Assembly (NCBI GenBank): GCA_964459805.1
Contig: CAYWOD010000172.1
Location: 1 to 7,928 of the forward strand
Length of the DNA stretch: 7,928 bases
DNA from: DAOVRL01 sp964459805
GTDB lineage: Bacteria > Planctomycetota > Phycisphaerae > Sedimentisphaerales > Anaerobacaceae
Direction of reading: 5' to 3'
In this document: positions 1 to 6,824 of the stretch, piece by piece
Numbering within the stretch: position 1 is the stretch's first letter
Layout of the letters: each line of letters begins with the position of its first letter
Program-made: the position numbers and the translations under genes
Notes under the pieces: model-generated
The model's input: only the letters and a program-made list of their open reading frames with translations
What the model was told of the DNA's origin: nothing
Database searches by the model: none

Positions 1-1636
1 GGACGTGGCGGGCGGTGACGGGCTTGAGCAGCTTGGAGTAGTTGGAGCCGATTTTTGTGCCTTCGGCAAAGGTTGTCCAGGTGTCACCGGCCTTGAATTG
101 GAGCTGGAATTTTTGGACGCGGTCGTATTCCTCGCTTATTTTGATGCGGTCGAAGGTCATTGGTTTTCCGAGGTCCACTTCGAGCCACGCCTGCTTTGTG
201 CCGGAATCAGTGGCCCAGCGTGTGGCGGGATCGTCGTCGACGGCCTTGCTTGCATTATAGCCGCGTGAATTCTGAAAGATGTTCGAGGCGGTTGCCTTTT
301 TGCCGGCGGTCAGTGAGCCGGATAGGATGGGGCGGGGGGTGATCTGGCTTGCCGGGCCGTCGAGCTTCAACTCTATGATGGTGTCAATCTCCCGGCGGTG
401 GGTCTTTGGGACGGAAATCTCGATTGCCTCTTCCGTTTGCTTAACGGTGGCGGTCCCGCCGGTCAGGACAGAAATGGTGATGATTTTTTTGGGGATGGGC
501 GGCAGCGTGAGAGTATCGCCGGGCCAATTCAGGACGTGGAGGAAAACGGTATTGTCCTTATATGTACTGGCACCCCAGCGGCCGTTTTTGAAAGGGCCGC
601 CGCGTGTTGCGTAGATGGTTTGGCCATGTTTTTTTAGCCAGCCGCCCATTTCTTTTAGGCGCTCGACCTGTCTCGGTTCGATTCTGCCGTCGGGCATAGG
701 GCCGACGTTGAAAAGAAAGTTGCCGTCGCCGCCGACGACCTGGACGAGGGTTTGGATGCACTGCTTGAGCGATTTGAGCTGGTCGTTTGGCTTCCAGGCC
801 CACTGGCGGCAGATTGTCATGCAGGTCTCCCAGGGTCGGTCGTTTTGGAATTTGCCGACTCGCTGCTCGGGTGTATCGTGGTCTGCGGGCAGGCCCGCGC
901 GGTTGTTGATGATTACATGGGGCTGGAGCTTGCGGATCATCTTGAAGAGTGGCTCGGAGTTCCAGTCCTTGGCCGAGCCGCCGAGGCCGTCGAACCATAT
1001 AATGTCGATTTTCCCGTACTTCGTGCAGATTTCGCGGAGCTGGCCGTGGAGGAACTCGATGTAGCGGGCGTGATTTTCGGTTCGATAATCGGGGTGATAC
1101 CAATCCACGGGTGAGTAATAGTAGCCGAGCCTTAGGCCGGCCTTGTGGCAGGCGTCGGCCAGGTCCTTTACCACGTCGCGCTTGAACGGCGAGTTGGTGA
1201 TCTTGTAGTTCGTGTGTTTGCTGTCGAACATTGAGAAGCCGTCGTGATGCTTGGAGGTGAAGACGAGGTATTTCATGCCGGCGTGTTTGGCCAATTGCAC
1301 CCACTCATCGGCGTTGAATTTGATGGGGTTGAACCGCTTGTAGAGGTTGTCGTACTCGTCGGCGGGGATGGAGCCTCTGCCGGAGCGTCCGCGGCGCTCG
1401 CCGCCTCGGGACCAGCCTATCTCCGTGCCCTTGAGGCTGACCGGTCCCCAGTGAATAAACAGGCCGAATTTCATTTCGCGCCATTTCTCAACGTCTTCTG
1501 GAGCGGCCCGGAGGTAATCTTTGGGCTTTTTCGGCTCGGCGGCGACTGCCTGGTTCAGCGAACAGGCGGCAATTGAGCACACCACCAATCCCAAACAAGC
1601 TATAAGTAATCGCTTAGTCCATTTCTCTGTTTCCAT
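1..1636 (-). CDS. Alpha-L-fucosidase lipoprotein, GH29, with C-terminal F5/8 type C domain (3' end outside window)
   Basis: Predicted exported enzyme that removes L-fucose from glycans or fucosylated polysaccharides by a retaining mechanism. The frame is open from ATG 1636 for 545 codons to the window edge, so the C-terminus is missing. Residues 1-25 form a lipoprotein leader with lipobox IAAC (Cys25); AVAA|E at 33/34 would be an alternative signal peptidase I site. The GH29 barrel spans about 45-345, with LFIHWG (59-64), SKHHDGF (128-134), WFD with the presumed nucleophile Asp216, PWETCMT with Glu270 as candidate acid/base, and NFLFNVGP (306-313). A beta-rich segment follows (about 350-430). 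A discoidin-like carbohydrate-binding domain starts near 445 (ASKAVDDDPATRWAT, WLEVDLG). An AAGGA ribosome site lies 8-9 bases before the ATG. It is downstream of birA in the same direction but has its own promoter candidate. Whether it is GH29-A or GH29-B, and its linkage preference, cannot be read here. Confidence 0.93.
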   Translation of the reverse strand, partial: METEKWTKRLLIACLGLVVCSIAACSLNQAVAAEPKKPKDYLRAAPEDVEKWREMKFGLFIHWGPVSLKGTEIGWSRGGERRGRSGRGSIPADEYDNLYKRFNPIKFNADEWVQLAKHAGMKYLVFTSKHHDGFSMFDSKHTNYKITNSPFKRDVVKDLADACHKAGLRLGYYYSPVDWYHPDYRTENHARYIEFLHGQLREICTKYGKIDIIWFDGLGGSAKDWNSEPLFKMIRKLQPHVIINNRAGLPADHDTPEQRVGKFQNDRPWETCMTICRQWAWKPNDQLKSLKQCIQTLVQVVGGDGNFLFNVGPMPDGRIEPRQVERLKEMGGWLKKHGQTIYATRGGPFKNGRWGASTYKDNTVFLHVLNWPGDTLTLPPIPKKIITISVLTGGTATVKQTEEAIEISVPKTHRREIDTIIELKLDGPASQITPRPILSGSLTAGKKATASNIFQNSRGYNASKAVDDDPATRWATDSGTKQAWLEVDLGKPMTFDRIKISEEYDRVQKFQLQFKAGDTWTTFAEGTKIGSNYSKLLKPVTARHV

Positions 1637-1644
1637 AGGTCCGG

Positions 1645-1652
1645 TTCCTTTC
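1645..1652 (-). promoter_or_regulatory. Ribosome binding site of the fucosidase gene
   Basis: On the minus strand this reads GAAAGGAA, 8 bases before ATG 1636. It is the clearest Shine-Dalgarno site at any ATG in the window and fixes the start that gives a complete lipoprotein leader. Confidence 0.7.
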
Positions 1653-1681
1653 AATTTGCAGTACAGAATTTGTGTGGACCA

Positions 1682-1710
1682 ATAATACAATAGAAAGGCA
1701 GAAATGACAA
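1682..1710 (-). promoter_or_regulatory. Candidate sigma-70 promoter of the fucosidase gene
   Basis: Minus strand: -35 TTGTCA (1710-1705), 17-base spacer, -10 TATTAT (1687-1682). Transcription would start near 1675, leaving about 39 bases of leader that contain the ribosome site. This suggests the fucosidase is transcribed separately from birA. Seen by eye; no start-site data. Confidence 0.55.
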
Positions 1711-1752
1711 AACTTAACGCTCAATTTTTGCAGCAATCCGAATGGCCTGCTG

Positions 1753-1883
1753 TAATTAGTATCTGTTGCGGAAACAGCATTTGTCATTCCTGCGAAAGCA
1801 GGAATCCAGGTTTTTCGATATGGACCCCTGCTTTCGCAGGGGTGACATGGGCAGTTTTGGCTTTCCGCAACAGATCCTAATTA
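1753..1883. repeat. 131-base MITE-like element with 22-base inverted ends and a nested palindromic core
   Basis: The ends 1753-1774 and 1862-1883 are inverted copies matching at 21 of 22 positions; the left one starts TAATTAG and ends TTGCGGAAA. Inside are two inverted 27-base units (1782-1808, 1821-1847), each a palindrome in itself. There is no open frame or transposase. The outer ends TAATTA carry TA, which would fit a TA target duplication, but no longer flanking duplication is visible. It fills most of the birA-fucosidase gap, so RNA from birA would fold into a long hairpin about 40 bases after the birA stop. That could end or protect the transcript; there is no clear U-run after it. Confidence 0.75.
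1782..1847. repeat. Two head-to-head copies of a 27-base palindromic repeat unit
   Basis: The left copy (1782-1808) begins TGTCATTCCTGCG and ends GGAATCCA; its core ATTCCTGC/GCAGGAAT folds on itself. The right copy (1821-1847) is inverted and has CC/GG pairs where the left has TT/AA (ACCCCTGC/GCAGGGGT), so each copy keeps perfect self-pairing. The copies can also pair with each other across a short spacer. The same unit recurs at 2737-2763. Confidence 0.8.
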
Positions 1884-1919
1884 GCGGATACGGAAAGATT
1901 TAAGCCCTGAGCAGTGTGA

Positions 1920-2717
1920 TTAGCCGCTTGCGGTAACGGTTGTGTGAGCGGCGGGGAAGAATCTGATTCCGCCGGAGTCGAGCTGGAGGATCAGGCCCTT
2001 TTCGGGGTCCACGCCGATACAATTTCCGGTGAATCTGACGGCGTTGTAGAGGACGGTTAGTCGGTGGCCGAGCTGGATGCTCAGTTGGCGCCAGTGCTCT
2101 ATTATTTCGCTACTGTCCTTTTGTGCTATTTCGAGCCAGTGGTCGAGGCAGGTCAGGAGTCTTTTCGCCGGCGGGATGCGGTCGCAGGTTGAGTGATTTT
2201 CGATGTCAATACTTGTTGCTATTTCCTGAAGTTCGGTCGGAAAAGAATCTTTCTGCTGATGGCAGTTTATTCCGACGCCGATGATGTAGGCGGTGCCGTG
2301 GTCGCAGGCCTTCGATTCGAGGAGTATTCCTGCGATTTTTTTGCCGCTGACAATTATGTCGTTTGGCCATTTGATTTTGGCGGATTGGCCTATCGCTTCG
2401 GCGACGGCGACGGCGGCGGTGAGACAGAGCAGCTCGGGATTGAGCGGGCAATCAGTCAAGAGGACGGAACAAAGGATACTGTCGCAGCGCCCTGTGAGCC
2501 ATTTGTTGGAGGCTCGGCCTCTGCCGGCGGTCTGCTCTTCGGCGAAGATTACCAGACCGTCGTTTTCTTTGTTTGCGGCGTATTCGGCGGCGACGTCGTT
2601 TGTGCTCGATGTAGAGTTGAAGACGAGGACTTTTTTGCCGATGCGCTTGGTGTTGAGGTTAGCCTTTATCTTGTCCGGGTCGAGTTGGTCGGTTATTGGC
2701 ATGATTTCGTCAGGCAC
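1920..2717 (-). CDS. birA: Biotin--[acetyl-CoA-carboxylase] ligase, catalytic type without DNA-binding domain
   Basis: Cytoplasmic enzyme that activates biotin with ATP and attaches it to the lysine of biotin carboxyl carrier proteins. The 265-residue product shows STSSTND (35-41), EEQTAGRGR (60-68), KWPND (116-120), GKKIAGILLE (125-134) and GVGINC (147-152), all in the order expected for the ligase domain. Residues from about 218 match the small C-terminal SH3-like domain. There is no N-terminal helix-turn-helix as in E. coli BirA, so it probably does not repress biotin genes. The start is uncertain: GTG 2717 has a weak GGAA five bases upstream, and ATG 2702 (Met6) has no better site; both keep the whole domain. 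The stop is TAA. It lies downstream of nadC in the same direction, with a palindrome in between. Confidence 0.95.
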   Translation of the reverse strand: MPDEIMPITDQLDPDKIKANLNTKRIGKKVLVFNSTSSTNDVAAEYAANKENDGLVIFAEEQTAGRGRASNKWLTGRCDSILCSVLLTDCPLNPELLCLTAAVAVAEAIGQSAKIKWPNDIIVSGKKIAGILLESKACDHGTAYIIGVGINCHQQKDSFPTELQEIATSIDIENHSTCDRIPPAKRLLTCLDHWLEIAQKDSSEIIEHWRQLSIQLGHRLTVLYNAVRFTGNCIGVDPEKGLILQLDSGGIRFFPAAHTTVTASG

Positions 2718-2736
2718 AAATGTTCCAAAAGATGAG

Positions 2737-2763
2737 TGGATTCCCGCTTGCGCGGGAATGACG
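2737..2763 (-). repeat. Third copy of the 27-base palindromic repeat, just upstream of birA
   Basis: On the minus strand it begins CGTCATTCCCGCG and ends GGGAATCCA, matching the 1782-1808 unit except at a few paired positions. Stem ATTCCCGC/GCGGGAAT (2740-2747 with 2752-2759), four-base loop. It ends 19 bases before the birA GTG, so it would lie in the birA leader of any nadC-birA transcript. Confidence 0.8.
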
Positions 2764-2860
2764 TTATGGTAGTCAGCCGCGAAAAGGGTATGTTAATCAG
2801 CTCCCTTACAGTACCTCGCAAATAACGGGCGATGCGAAAAGCGAACCAAGCTGTTCTGAT

Positions 2861-2895
2861 AGATTGCTCCGCTCGCTGCGCTCGGTCGAAATGAC
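2861..2895 (-). repeat. GC-rich dispersed repeat of the GAGCGCAGCGAGCG type
   Basis: The minus strand begins GTCATTTCGACCGAGC and continues through GCAGCGAGCGGAGCAATCT. This imperfectly palindromic word resembles short intergenic repeats I know from many bacterial genomes; only one copy is in this window. It lies between nadC and birA. The rest of that gap (2764-2860, 2896-2962) holds no gene or terminator that I can recognise. Confidence 0.5.
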
Positions 2896-2962
2896 GAGGT
2901 GCTCACGTGTGCGGGGTTAGAACCTTCCGGCGGCTGTTTGTTTTCCTTTCATTTGTGTTCGG

Positions 2963-3835
2963 TCAGCTGTCGAGTCCGATGTCCACGGCCCTGGCGGAAT
3001 GGGTGATTGCGCCGACGGCGATTCTGTCGATGCCGCACTGGGCAATAGCCGAGACGTTGTCCAATGTTATGTTGCCGGAGGCCTCGAGCAGCGGCTTTTT
3101 GTTCTTGCCGCACATTTCGTCCCTCATCTCGACGGCGTGTTTTAGCTGCCACTGGCCCATATTGTCGAGCAGGACAATGTCAACGCCGGGGATCTTGAGG
3201 ACGTGGTTGAGCTGGTGATCGACGTGGTCCACCTCTACGGCGACGAACTTCACATCTTTTACCTTCCTGGCCTCTGCGACAATTCTTTTGAGCTTGCCTC
3301 CGAAGTTTGGGCCGAGCTGTGCGAGGTGGTTATCCTTGATGAGGATTCCGTCGTAGAGTCCGAGGCGGTGATTGTGTCCGCCGCCGCAGCGAACGGCGTA
3401 CTTTTCGAGTATTCGCCATCCGGGCATCGTTTTTCTGGTGTCGTAAATCCTTGCTTTCGTGCCCTGAACGGCGCGGACGTATTTGCTCGTTGTGGTGGCT
3501 ATTCCGCTAAGCCTCTGGATGAAGTTGAGAAAGACTCGCTCGGCGCTGAGCATAAACCGCAAAGGTCCTTCAATCGTCGCGAGCTTGGAGCCGACGTGGG
3601 CGGGCTGGCCGTCGTCAACGTGGACTTTGAGTTTGAGCTTCTTGTCATAGTGTTGTAGAATTTCCCTGGCGATCTCCATTCCGCATACGACTATTTCCTC
3701 ACGCGAGATAATGTTTGCCCTGGCGACAACATCTTCTTTGAAGATGAGCTCGCTTGTCATATCACCCTGACCAAGGTCTTCTTCAATCGCCATTTTGATA
3801 AGGCGCCGGACCTTTGCAATGTTAAGTTTTTTCAT
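2963..3835 (-). CDS. nadC: Nicotinate-nucleotide pyrophosphorylase (quinolinate phosphoribosyltransferase)
   Basis: Converts quinolinate and phosphoribosyl pyrophosphate to nicotinate mononucleotide, CO2 and pyrophosphate in de novo NAD synthesis; cytoplasmic and usually dimeric. At 290 residues it has the normal length. Motifs in order: EEDLGQGDMTS (18-28), ERVFLNFIQRLSGIAT (99-114), DTRKTMPGWR (132-141), GGGHNHR (151-157), ILIKDNH (164-170), VEVD (200-203), LLDNM (222-226), EASGNI (251-256) and GAITHSARAVDIGLD (275-289). These include the basic residues that bind the two substrates. ATG 3835 is preceded by GAGGA at a 9-base gap. It follows uvrB by 42 bases and probably shares its transcript. 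nadA and nadB are not in the window. Confidence 0.98.
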   Translation of the reverse strand: MKKLNIAKVRRLIKMAIEEDLGQGDMTSELIFKEDVVARANIISREEIVVCGMEIAREILQHYDKKLKLKVHVDDGQPAHVGSKLATIEGPLRFMLSAERVFLNFIQRLSGIATTTSKYVRAVQGTKARIYDTRKTMPGWRILEKYAVRCGGGHNHRLGLYDGILIKDNHLAQLGPNFGGKLKRIVAEARKVKDVKFVAVEVDHVDHQLNHVLKIPGVDIVLLDNMGQWQLKHAVEMRDEMCGKNKKPLLEASGNITLDNVSAIAQCGIDRIAVGAITHSARAVDIGLDS

Positions 3836-3844
3836 TCTACTTTT

Positions 3845-3849
3845 TCCTC
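3845..3849 (-). promoter_or_regulatory. Ribosome binding site of nadC
   Basis: Minus-strand GAGGA, 9 bases before ATG 3835, inside the short uvrB-nadC gap. It supports this start; no promoter is needed or seen in the gap. Confidence 0.6.
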
Positions 3850-3877
3850 AGCCACGAAAAGCGACAAGAAATATGTA

Positions 3878-5929
3878 TCAAGAATCCTTTTTTTTGTGCC
3901 TTTTGAGCTTTTTTGCGGCCAAAAACTCTTTTTTCTTTTTCTTTGAGTCCACGAGGACAAGTTCGGGCAGTTCCTTCAACTCTCTAAGCTGGTCTCGCAG
4001 GAAGGCGGCCCTTTCAAATTCGAGCGCCTGGGCGGCCTCAAGCATCTCTTTTTCGATCTGCGAGGCAAGCTGGACCTTGTCGTATTCGGAATCCCCGAGT
4101 CGGACCGCCTCGCGGGCGACGCGTCTTGCCTTTATCTGCTCGGTCAGGCTCCTGCGGATCTCCTTCTTTATCGTTTCGGGCGTAATATTGTGGTCTTTGT
4201 TGTATTTTAGTTGAATTTTACGGCGTCTGTCGGTTTCGTCAATAGCTTTTTGCATCGACGCCGTGACCTTATCGGCGTACAGGAAGACGGTTGCGTTGAT
4301 GTTTCGAGCGGTCCGGCCGATGGTTTGTACCAGCGAGGTCTGGCTTCGCAGAAAGCCTTCCTTGTCAGCGTCGAGAATGGCGACGGCGGAGACTTCGGGC
4401 AGGTCGAGGCCTTCCCGGAGGAGATTGACGCCCACCAAAACGTCGAATTCGCCCTTGCGCAGGGCGCGAAGTATGTCGATTCTCTCGAGGGTGTCGATCT
4501 CGCTGTGCAGATAACGGCATCTAAAGCCCTTCTTTTTGATATAGTCTGAAAGGTCTTCGGCCATCCTTTTGGTCAGGGTTGTAATGAGCGTTCGCTCCTT
4601 TGCCTTAACCCGTTTCTCTATCTCGCCGAGAAGGTGCGGAATCTGATTGCCGGCCGGGTGTACGAAGATATCGGGGTCGAGCAGCCCGGTCGGTCTGATG
4701 ACTTGCTCGACAACCTCACCTTCACATTTCTCCATCTCGAACTGTGCCGGTGTCGCCGAGACAAAGACGACCTTGGCCCAGCTTTCTTGGAATTCCTCGA
4801 ATCGCAAGGGCCTGTTGTCCAGCGCGCTGGGGAGTCTGAACCCGTGTTCTATGAGGACCTCTTTTCTGCTTCTGTCGCCGGCCCACATCGCTCGCACCTG
4901 CGGAATGGTCGCGTGCGATTCATCGATGAACAGCAGGAAGTCTTCCGGGAAGTAGTCGATGAGCGTGTAGGGTCTGGCCCCCGCCGGCAGGCCGGCGAGG
5001 TGCCTGGCGTAATTCTCGATTCCGCTGCAGTAGCCGACCTCCTGCATCATTTCGAGGTCGTACATCGTTCGTGCCTGGAGGCGCTGGGCCTCCAGCAGCT
5101 TGCCCTGGCCTCGGAATTCGGCGAGGTGCTCTTTCAGCTCGGCCTTTATGCCCTCTACCGCAGAGCCGATTCTCTCACCCGGCATTATATAGTGCTGGGC
5201 CGGGTATATGAAGACCTGCTGTTCAACGGCAAGCGTCTCGGCGGAGATGGGATTGATGTAGGTAATCTTTTCTATTTGGTCGCCGAAGAACTCGATGCGA
5301 ACGGCGAACGATTCGTAAGAAGGATGGAGCTCGACGACGTCCCCGCGGACGCGGAAGGTGCCTCGCTGGAAATCAACGTCGTTTCTCGTATATTGGATGT
5401 CGGCTAATCTGCCTAACAGCTCGTTTCTATCGACGTGGTCGCCGCTGCGAATCGCCACTACGCTGGCCTTGTAGTCTTCCGGTGAGCCGAGGCCGAAGAT
5501 GCACGAGACCGAGGCGACGATAATGCAGTCGTTGCGTGTTGAAAGGCTCGTGGTGGTCGAAAGCCGGAGCCGGTCGAGGTCGTTGTTTTTCGAGGCGTCC
5601 TTTTCGATGTATATATCTCGCTGGGGGATGTAGGCCTCGGGCTGATAATAATCGTAGTAGCTGACGAAGTACTCGACGGCATTCTCGGGGAATAGCTCCT
5701 TGAATTCCTCATAGAGCTGCGCCGCCAAGGTCTTGTTGTGAGATATCACAAGCACCGGCAGGTCGAACCGGGCGATAACGTTGGCCATGGTAAAAGTCTT
5801 GCCGCTGCCGGTGACGCCCATCAGGGTCTGGAATTTCGTACCCTCGCGCAGACCCTCCACCAGCTTCTCAATCGCCTCCGGCTGGTCGCCCGCAGGCTTG
5901 AACTCGTTGTTTAGCTTGAATATCGCCAT
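3878..5929 (-). CDS. uvrB: UvrABC excision nuclease subunit B
   Basis: Damage-verifying helicase-like subunit of nucleotide excision repair. It is loaded by UvrA, clamps one DNA strand with its beta-hairpin, then recruits UvrC for incision. From ATG 5929 the protein has 683 residues, close to the usual 660-680. It shows Walker A GVTGSGKT (38-45), the beta-hairpin region YYDYYQPEAYIPQRDIYIEKD (91-111, very conserved), Walker B DESH (336-339), SATPA (391-395), helicase motif VI QTIGRTARN (535-543) and a C-terminal UVR domain that binds UvrC (about 623-658, QALEFERAAFLRDQL). The end is a lysine-rich tail (SKKKKK, KRHKKK), an extension of unknown use. The true N-terminus MAIFKLNNEF is typical of the family. 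The frame extends upstream to a GTG at 5956, but that adds nine unconserved residues. The ribosome site is weak. Confidence 0.98.
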   Translation of the reverse strand: MAIFKLNNEFKPAGDQPEAIEKLVEGLREGTKFQTLMGVTGSGKTFTMANVIARFDLPVLVISHNKTLAAQLYEEFKELFPENAVEYFVSYYDYYQPEAYIPQRDIYIEKDASKNNDLDRLRLSTTTSLSTRNDCIIVASVSCIFGLGSPEDYKASVVAIRSGDHVDRNELLGRLADIQYTRNDVDFQRGTFRVRGDVVELHPSYESFAVRIEFFGDQIEKITYINPISAETLAVEQQVFIYPAQHYIMPGERIGSAVEGIKAELKEHLAEFRGQGKLLEAQRLQARTMYDLEMMQEVGYCSGIENYARHLAGLPAGARPYTLIDYFPEDFLLFIDESHATIPQVRAMWAGDRSRKEVLIEHGFRLPSALDNRPLRFEEFQESWAKVVFVSATPAQFEMEKCEGEVVEQVIRPTGLLDPDIFVHPAGNQIPHLLGEIEKRVKAKERTLITTLTKRMAEDLSDYIKKKGFRCRYLHSEIDTLERIDILRALRKGEFDVLVGVNLLREGLDLPEVSAVAILDADKEGFLRSQTSLVQTIGRTARNINATVFLYADKVTASMQKAIDETDRRRKIQLKYNKDHNITPETIKKEIRRSLTEQIKARRVAREAVRLGDSEYDKVQLASQIEKEMLEAAQALEFERAAFLRDQLRELKELPELVLVDSKKKKKEFLAAKKLKRHKKKDS

Positions 5930-5975
5930 TTTTCTGCTATTTCGCCACGAAGGCACTAAGGTTCTTAGATAGTCT

Positions 5976-6014
5976 GGTTTCGGCGTTTCTCTGGGCGTAT
6001 TCTATGCTGAAACC
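5976..6014. repeat. Inverted repeat flanking the putative uvrB -10 box
   Basis: Arms 5976-5984 (GGTTTCGGC) and 6006-6014 (GCTGAAACC) pair at 8 of 9 positions around a 21-base centre that contains the -10 candidate. It may be an operator or an RNA hairpin. It does not resemble the short GAAC-N4-GTTC LexA box. Confidence 0.35.
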
Positions 6015-6027
6015 GGATGAAACTCAA
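5999..6027 (-). promoter_or_regulatory. Candidate sigma-70 promoter of uvrB
   Basis: Minus strand: -35 TTGAGT (6027-6022), 17-base spacer, -10 TAGAAT (6004-5999). It begins 12 bases after the stop of the preceding gene, with an expected transcription start near 5992 and a leader of about 63 bases. It would drive uvrB and probably nadC. Confidence 0.5.
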
Positions 6028-6038
6028 GTGCAAGAACG

Positions 6039-6782
6039 TTAGCGGTATTTTCTTAAAAGCGCTGCGCCGAGGCCGAAAAGCAGAATCGTGGCCGGTTCAG
6101 GGGCAAGTACAATGGTTCCCCCATCATAAATTTTGAAAACAGTATTAATTGCTTCGCCACTCGCAAGCGTGCCCGTTAGCGTTCCCAATGTGTACTCTGC
6201 ACCCGACGTGTGGGTGATTGAACCATACCCATAGTTGAAGCCGGTGCCGTAGATAGCAACCCTGCCCTCCTCACCAACTCTTAGCTCATTGCCTATTGTA
6301 CCGCCGCTGATAGTAAGCTGGCTGTTGTCAGCAGCTAACAGGTTGCCCCTTATCACTCCGCCCGAAATAGTAATCTGGCTGCTGTAGCCAGCCACGACAG
6401 AACCCCTTATCTCCCCGGCGGAGATCGTAATCTGGACGTTGTGAAAAGCATTTAGGTCACTCCATATGCCGCCGCCGAAAATGGTCACAACGTTGTTGTC
6501 GGCAGCAGAAAGCCAGCCACCCATAAAAGGGTCTTGAAATATCGCCCCACCAGAGATAACGATCTCGCTGTTTTCGATAGCAGAAAGCCAATTTATCATT
6601 CCGCCGGTCACAAGGTTTACGGTGGTCGTGTCACCGCCAGGACTATTTTTGACAGCTATCCCGTCGGATATGTGCGAATCAATCTCGTGCAGGCCACCGT
6701 CGTCGTAGATCAGCGTTGCTCGGACTATAGAGATGCCAAGGCAAAGGGCGATTGCGAATGCAAGAACTGATTGTTTCTCTAT
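6039..6782 (-). CDS. Small exported PEP-CTERM protein with ISGG-type repeats, apparent ATA start
   Basis: Predicted 247-residue secreted protein, function unknown. Its C-terminus has the PEP-CTERM sorting signal: PEP motif (APEPAT), a hydrophobic stretch (ILLFGLGAALL) and basic RKYR. The family is known to be processed by an exosortase, which is not in this window. The N-terminus (EKQSVLAFAIALCLGISIVRA) is a signal peptide. The middle holds about six degenerate units of roughly 19 residues, each ending in IxISGG or a variant (EIVISGG, VTIFGGG, ITISAGE, ITISGGV, LTISGGT), which suggests a beta-solenoid. The first standard start in frame is GTG 6611, which would remove the whole signal peptide. 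Upstream there is no ATG, GTG or TTG back to the in-frame stop at 6849-6851. ATA 6782, nine bases after AGGAG, fits best; a point mutation, or a sequence error from ATG, is the alternative. Confidence 0.8.
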   Translation of the reverse strand: MEKQSVLAFAIALCLGISIVRATLIYDDGGLHEIDSHISDGIAVKNSPGGDTTTVNLVTGGMINWLSAIENSEIVISGGAIFQDPFMGGWLSAADNNVVTIFGGGIWSDLNAFHNVQITISAGEIRGSVVAGYSSQITISGGVIRGNLLAADNSQLTISGGTIGNELRVGEEGRVAIYGTGFNYGYGSITHTSGAEYTLGTLTGTLASGEAINTVFKIYDGGTIVLAPEPATILLFGLGAALLRKYR

Positions 6783-6791
6783 TGGGCTCTT

Positions 6792-6796
6792 CTCCT
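6792..6796 (-). promoter_or_regulatory. Ribosome binding site pointing to the ATA start
   Basis: Minus-strand AGGAG, followed by a 9-base spacer and ATA 6782. It is as strong as any other site in the window and sits between the promoter and the signal peptide. It therefore marks where translation should begin. Confidence 0.65.
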
Positions 6797-6824
6797 GTAG
6801 ATGTTCAGAGCCAGCTACAAGGGT

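Noticed and set aside
558..1304. 248-codon minus-strand frame rich in Arg and Pro
   Set aside because: It overlaps the fucosidase in another frame; the fucosidase frame has all catalytic motifs, while this one has the low-complexity makeup of a shadow.
2193..2735. Plus-strand frame of 180 codons opposite birA
   Set aside because: Antisense shadow of birA; Gly/Val/Asp-rich with no recognisable motif, no ribosome site.
1637..2962. CRISPR-like array from the recurring palindromes
   Set aside because: Only three units, in both orientations, irregular spacing, no spacers of equal length and no cas genes.
3203..5407. Plus-strand frames opposite nadC and uvrB (up to 257 codons)
   Set aside because: They mirror strongly conserved genes on the other strand; long antisense frames are common at this base composition.
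5930..5956. Upstream GTG start for uvrB at 5956
   Set aside because: The nine extra residues MPSWRNSRK are not typical of UvrB, there is no ribosome site, and MAIFKLNNEF from ATG 5929 is the usual N-terminus.
3850..5962. CCACGAA words at 3852-3858 and 5945-5951 as a repeat pair around uvrB
   Set aside because: The shared stretch is too short to call a repeat in this window.
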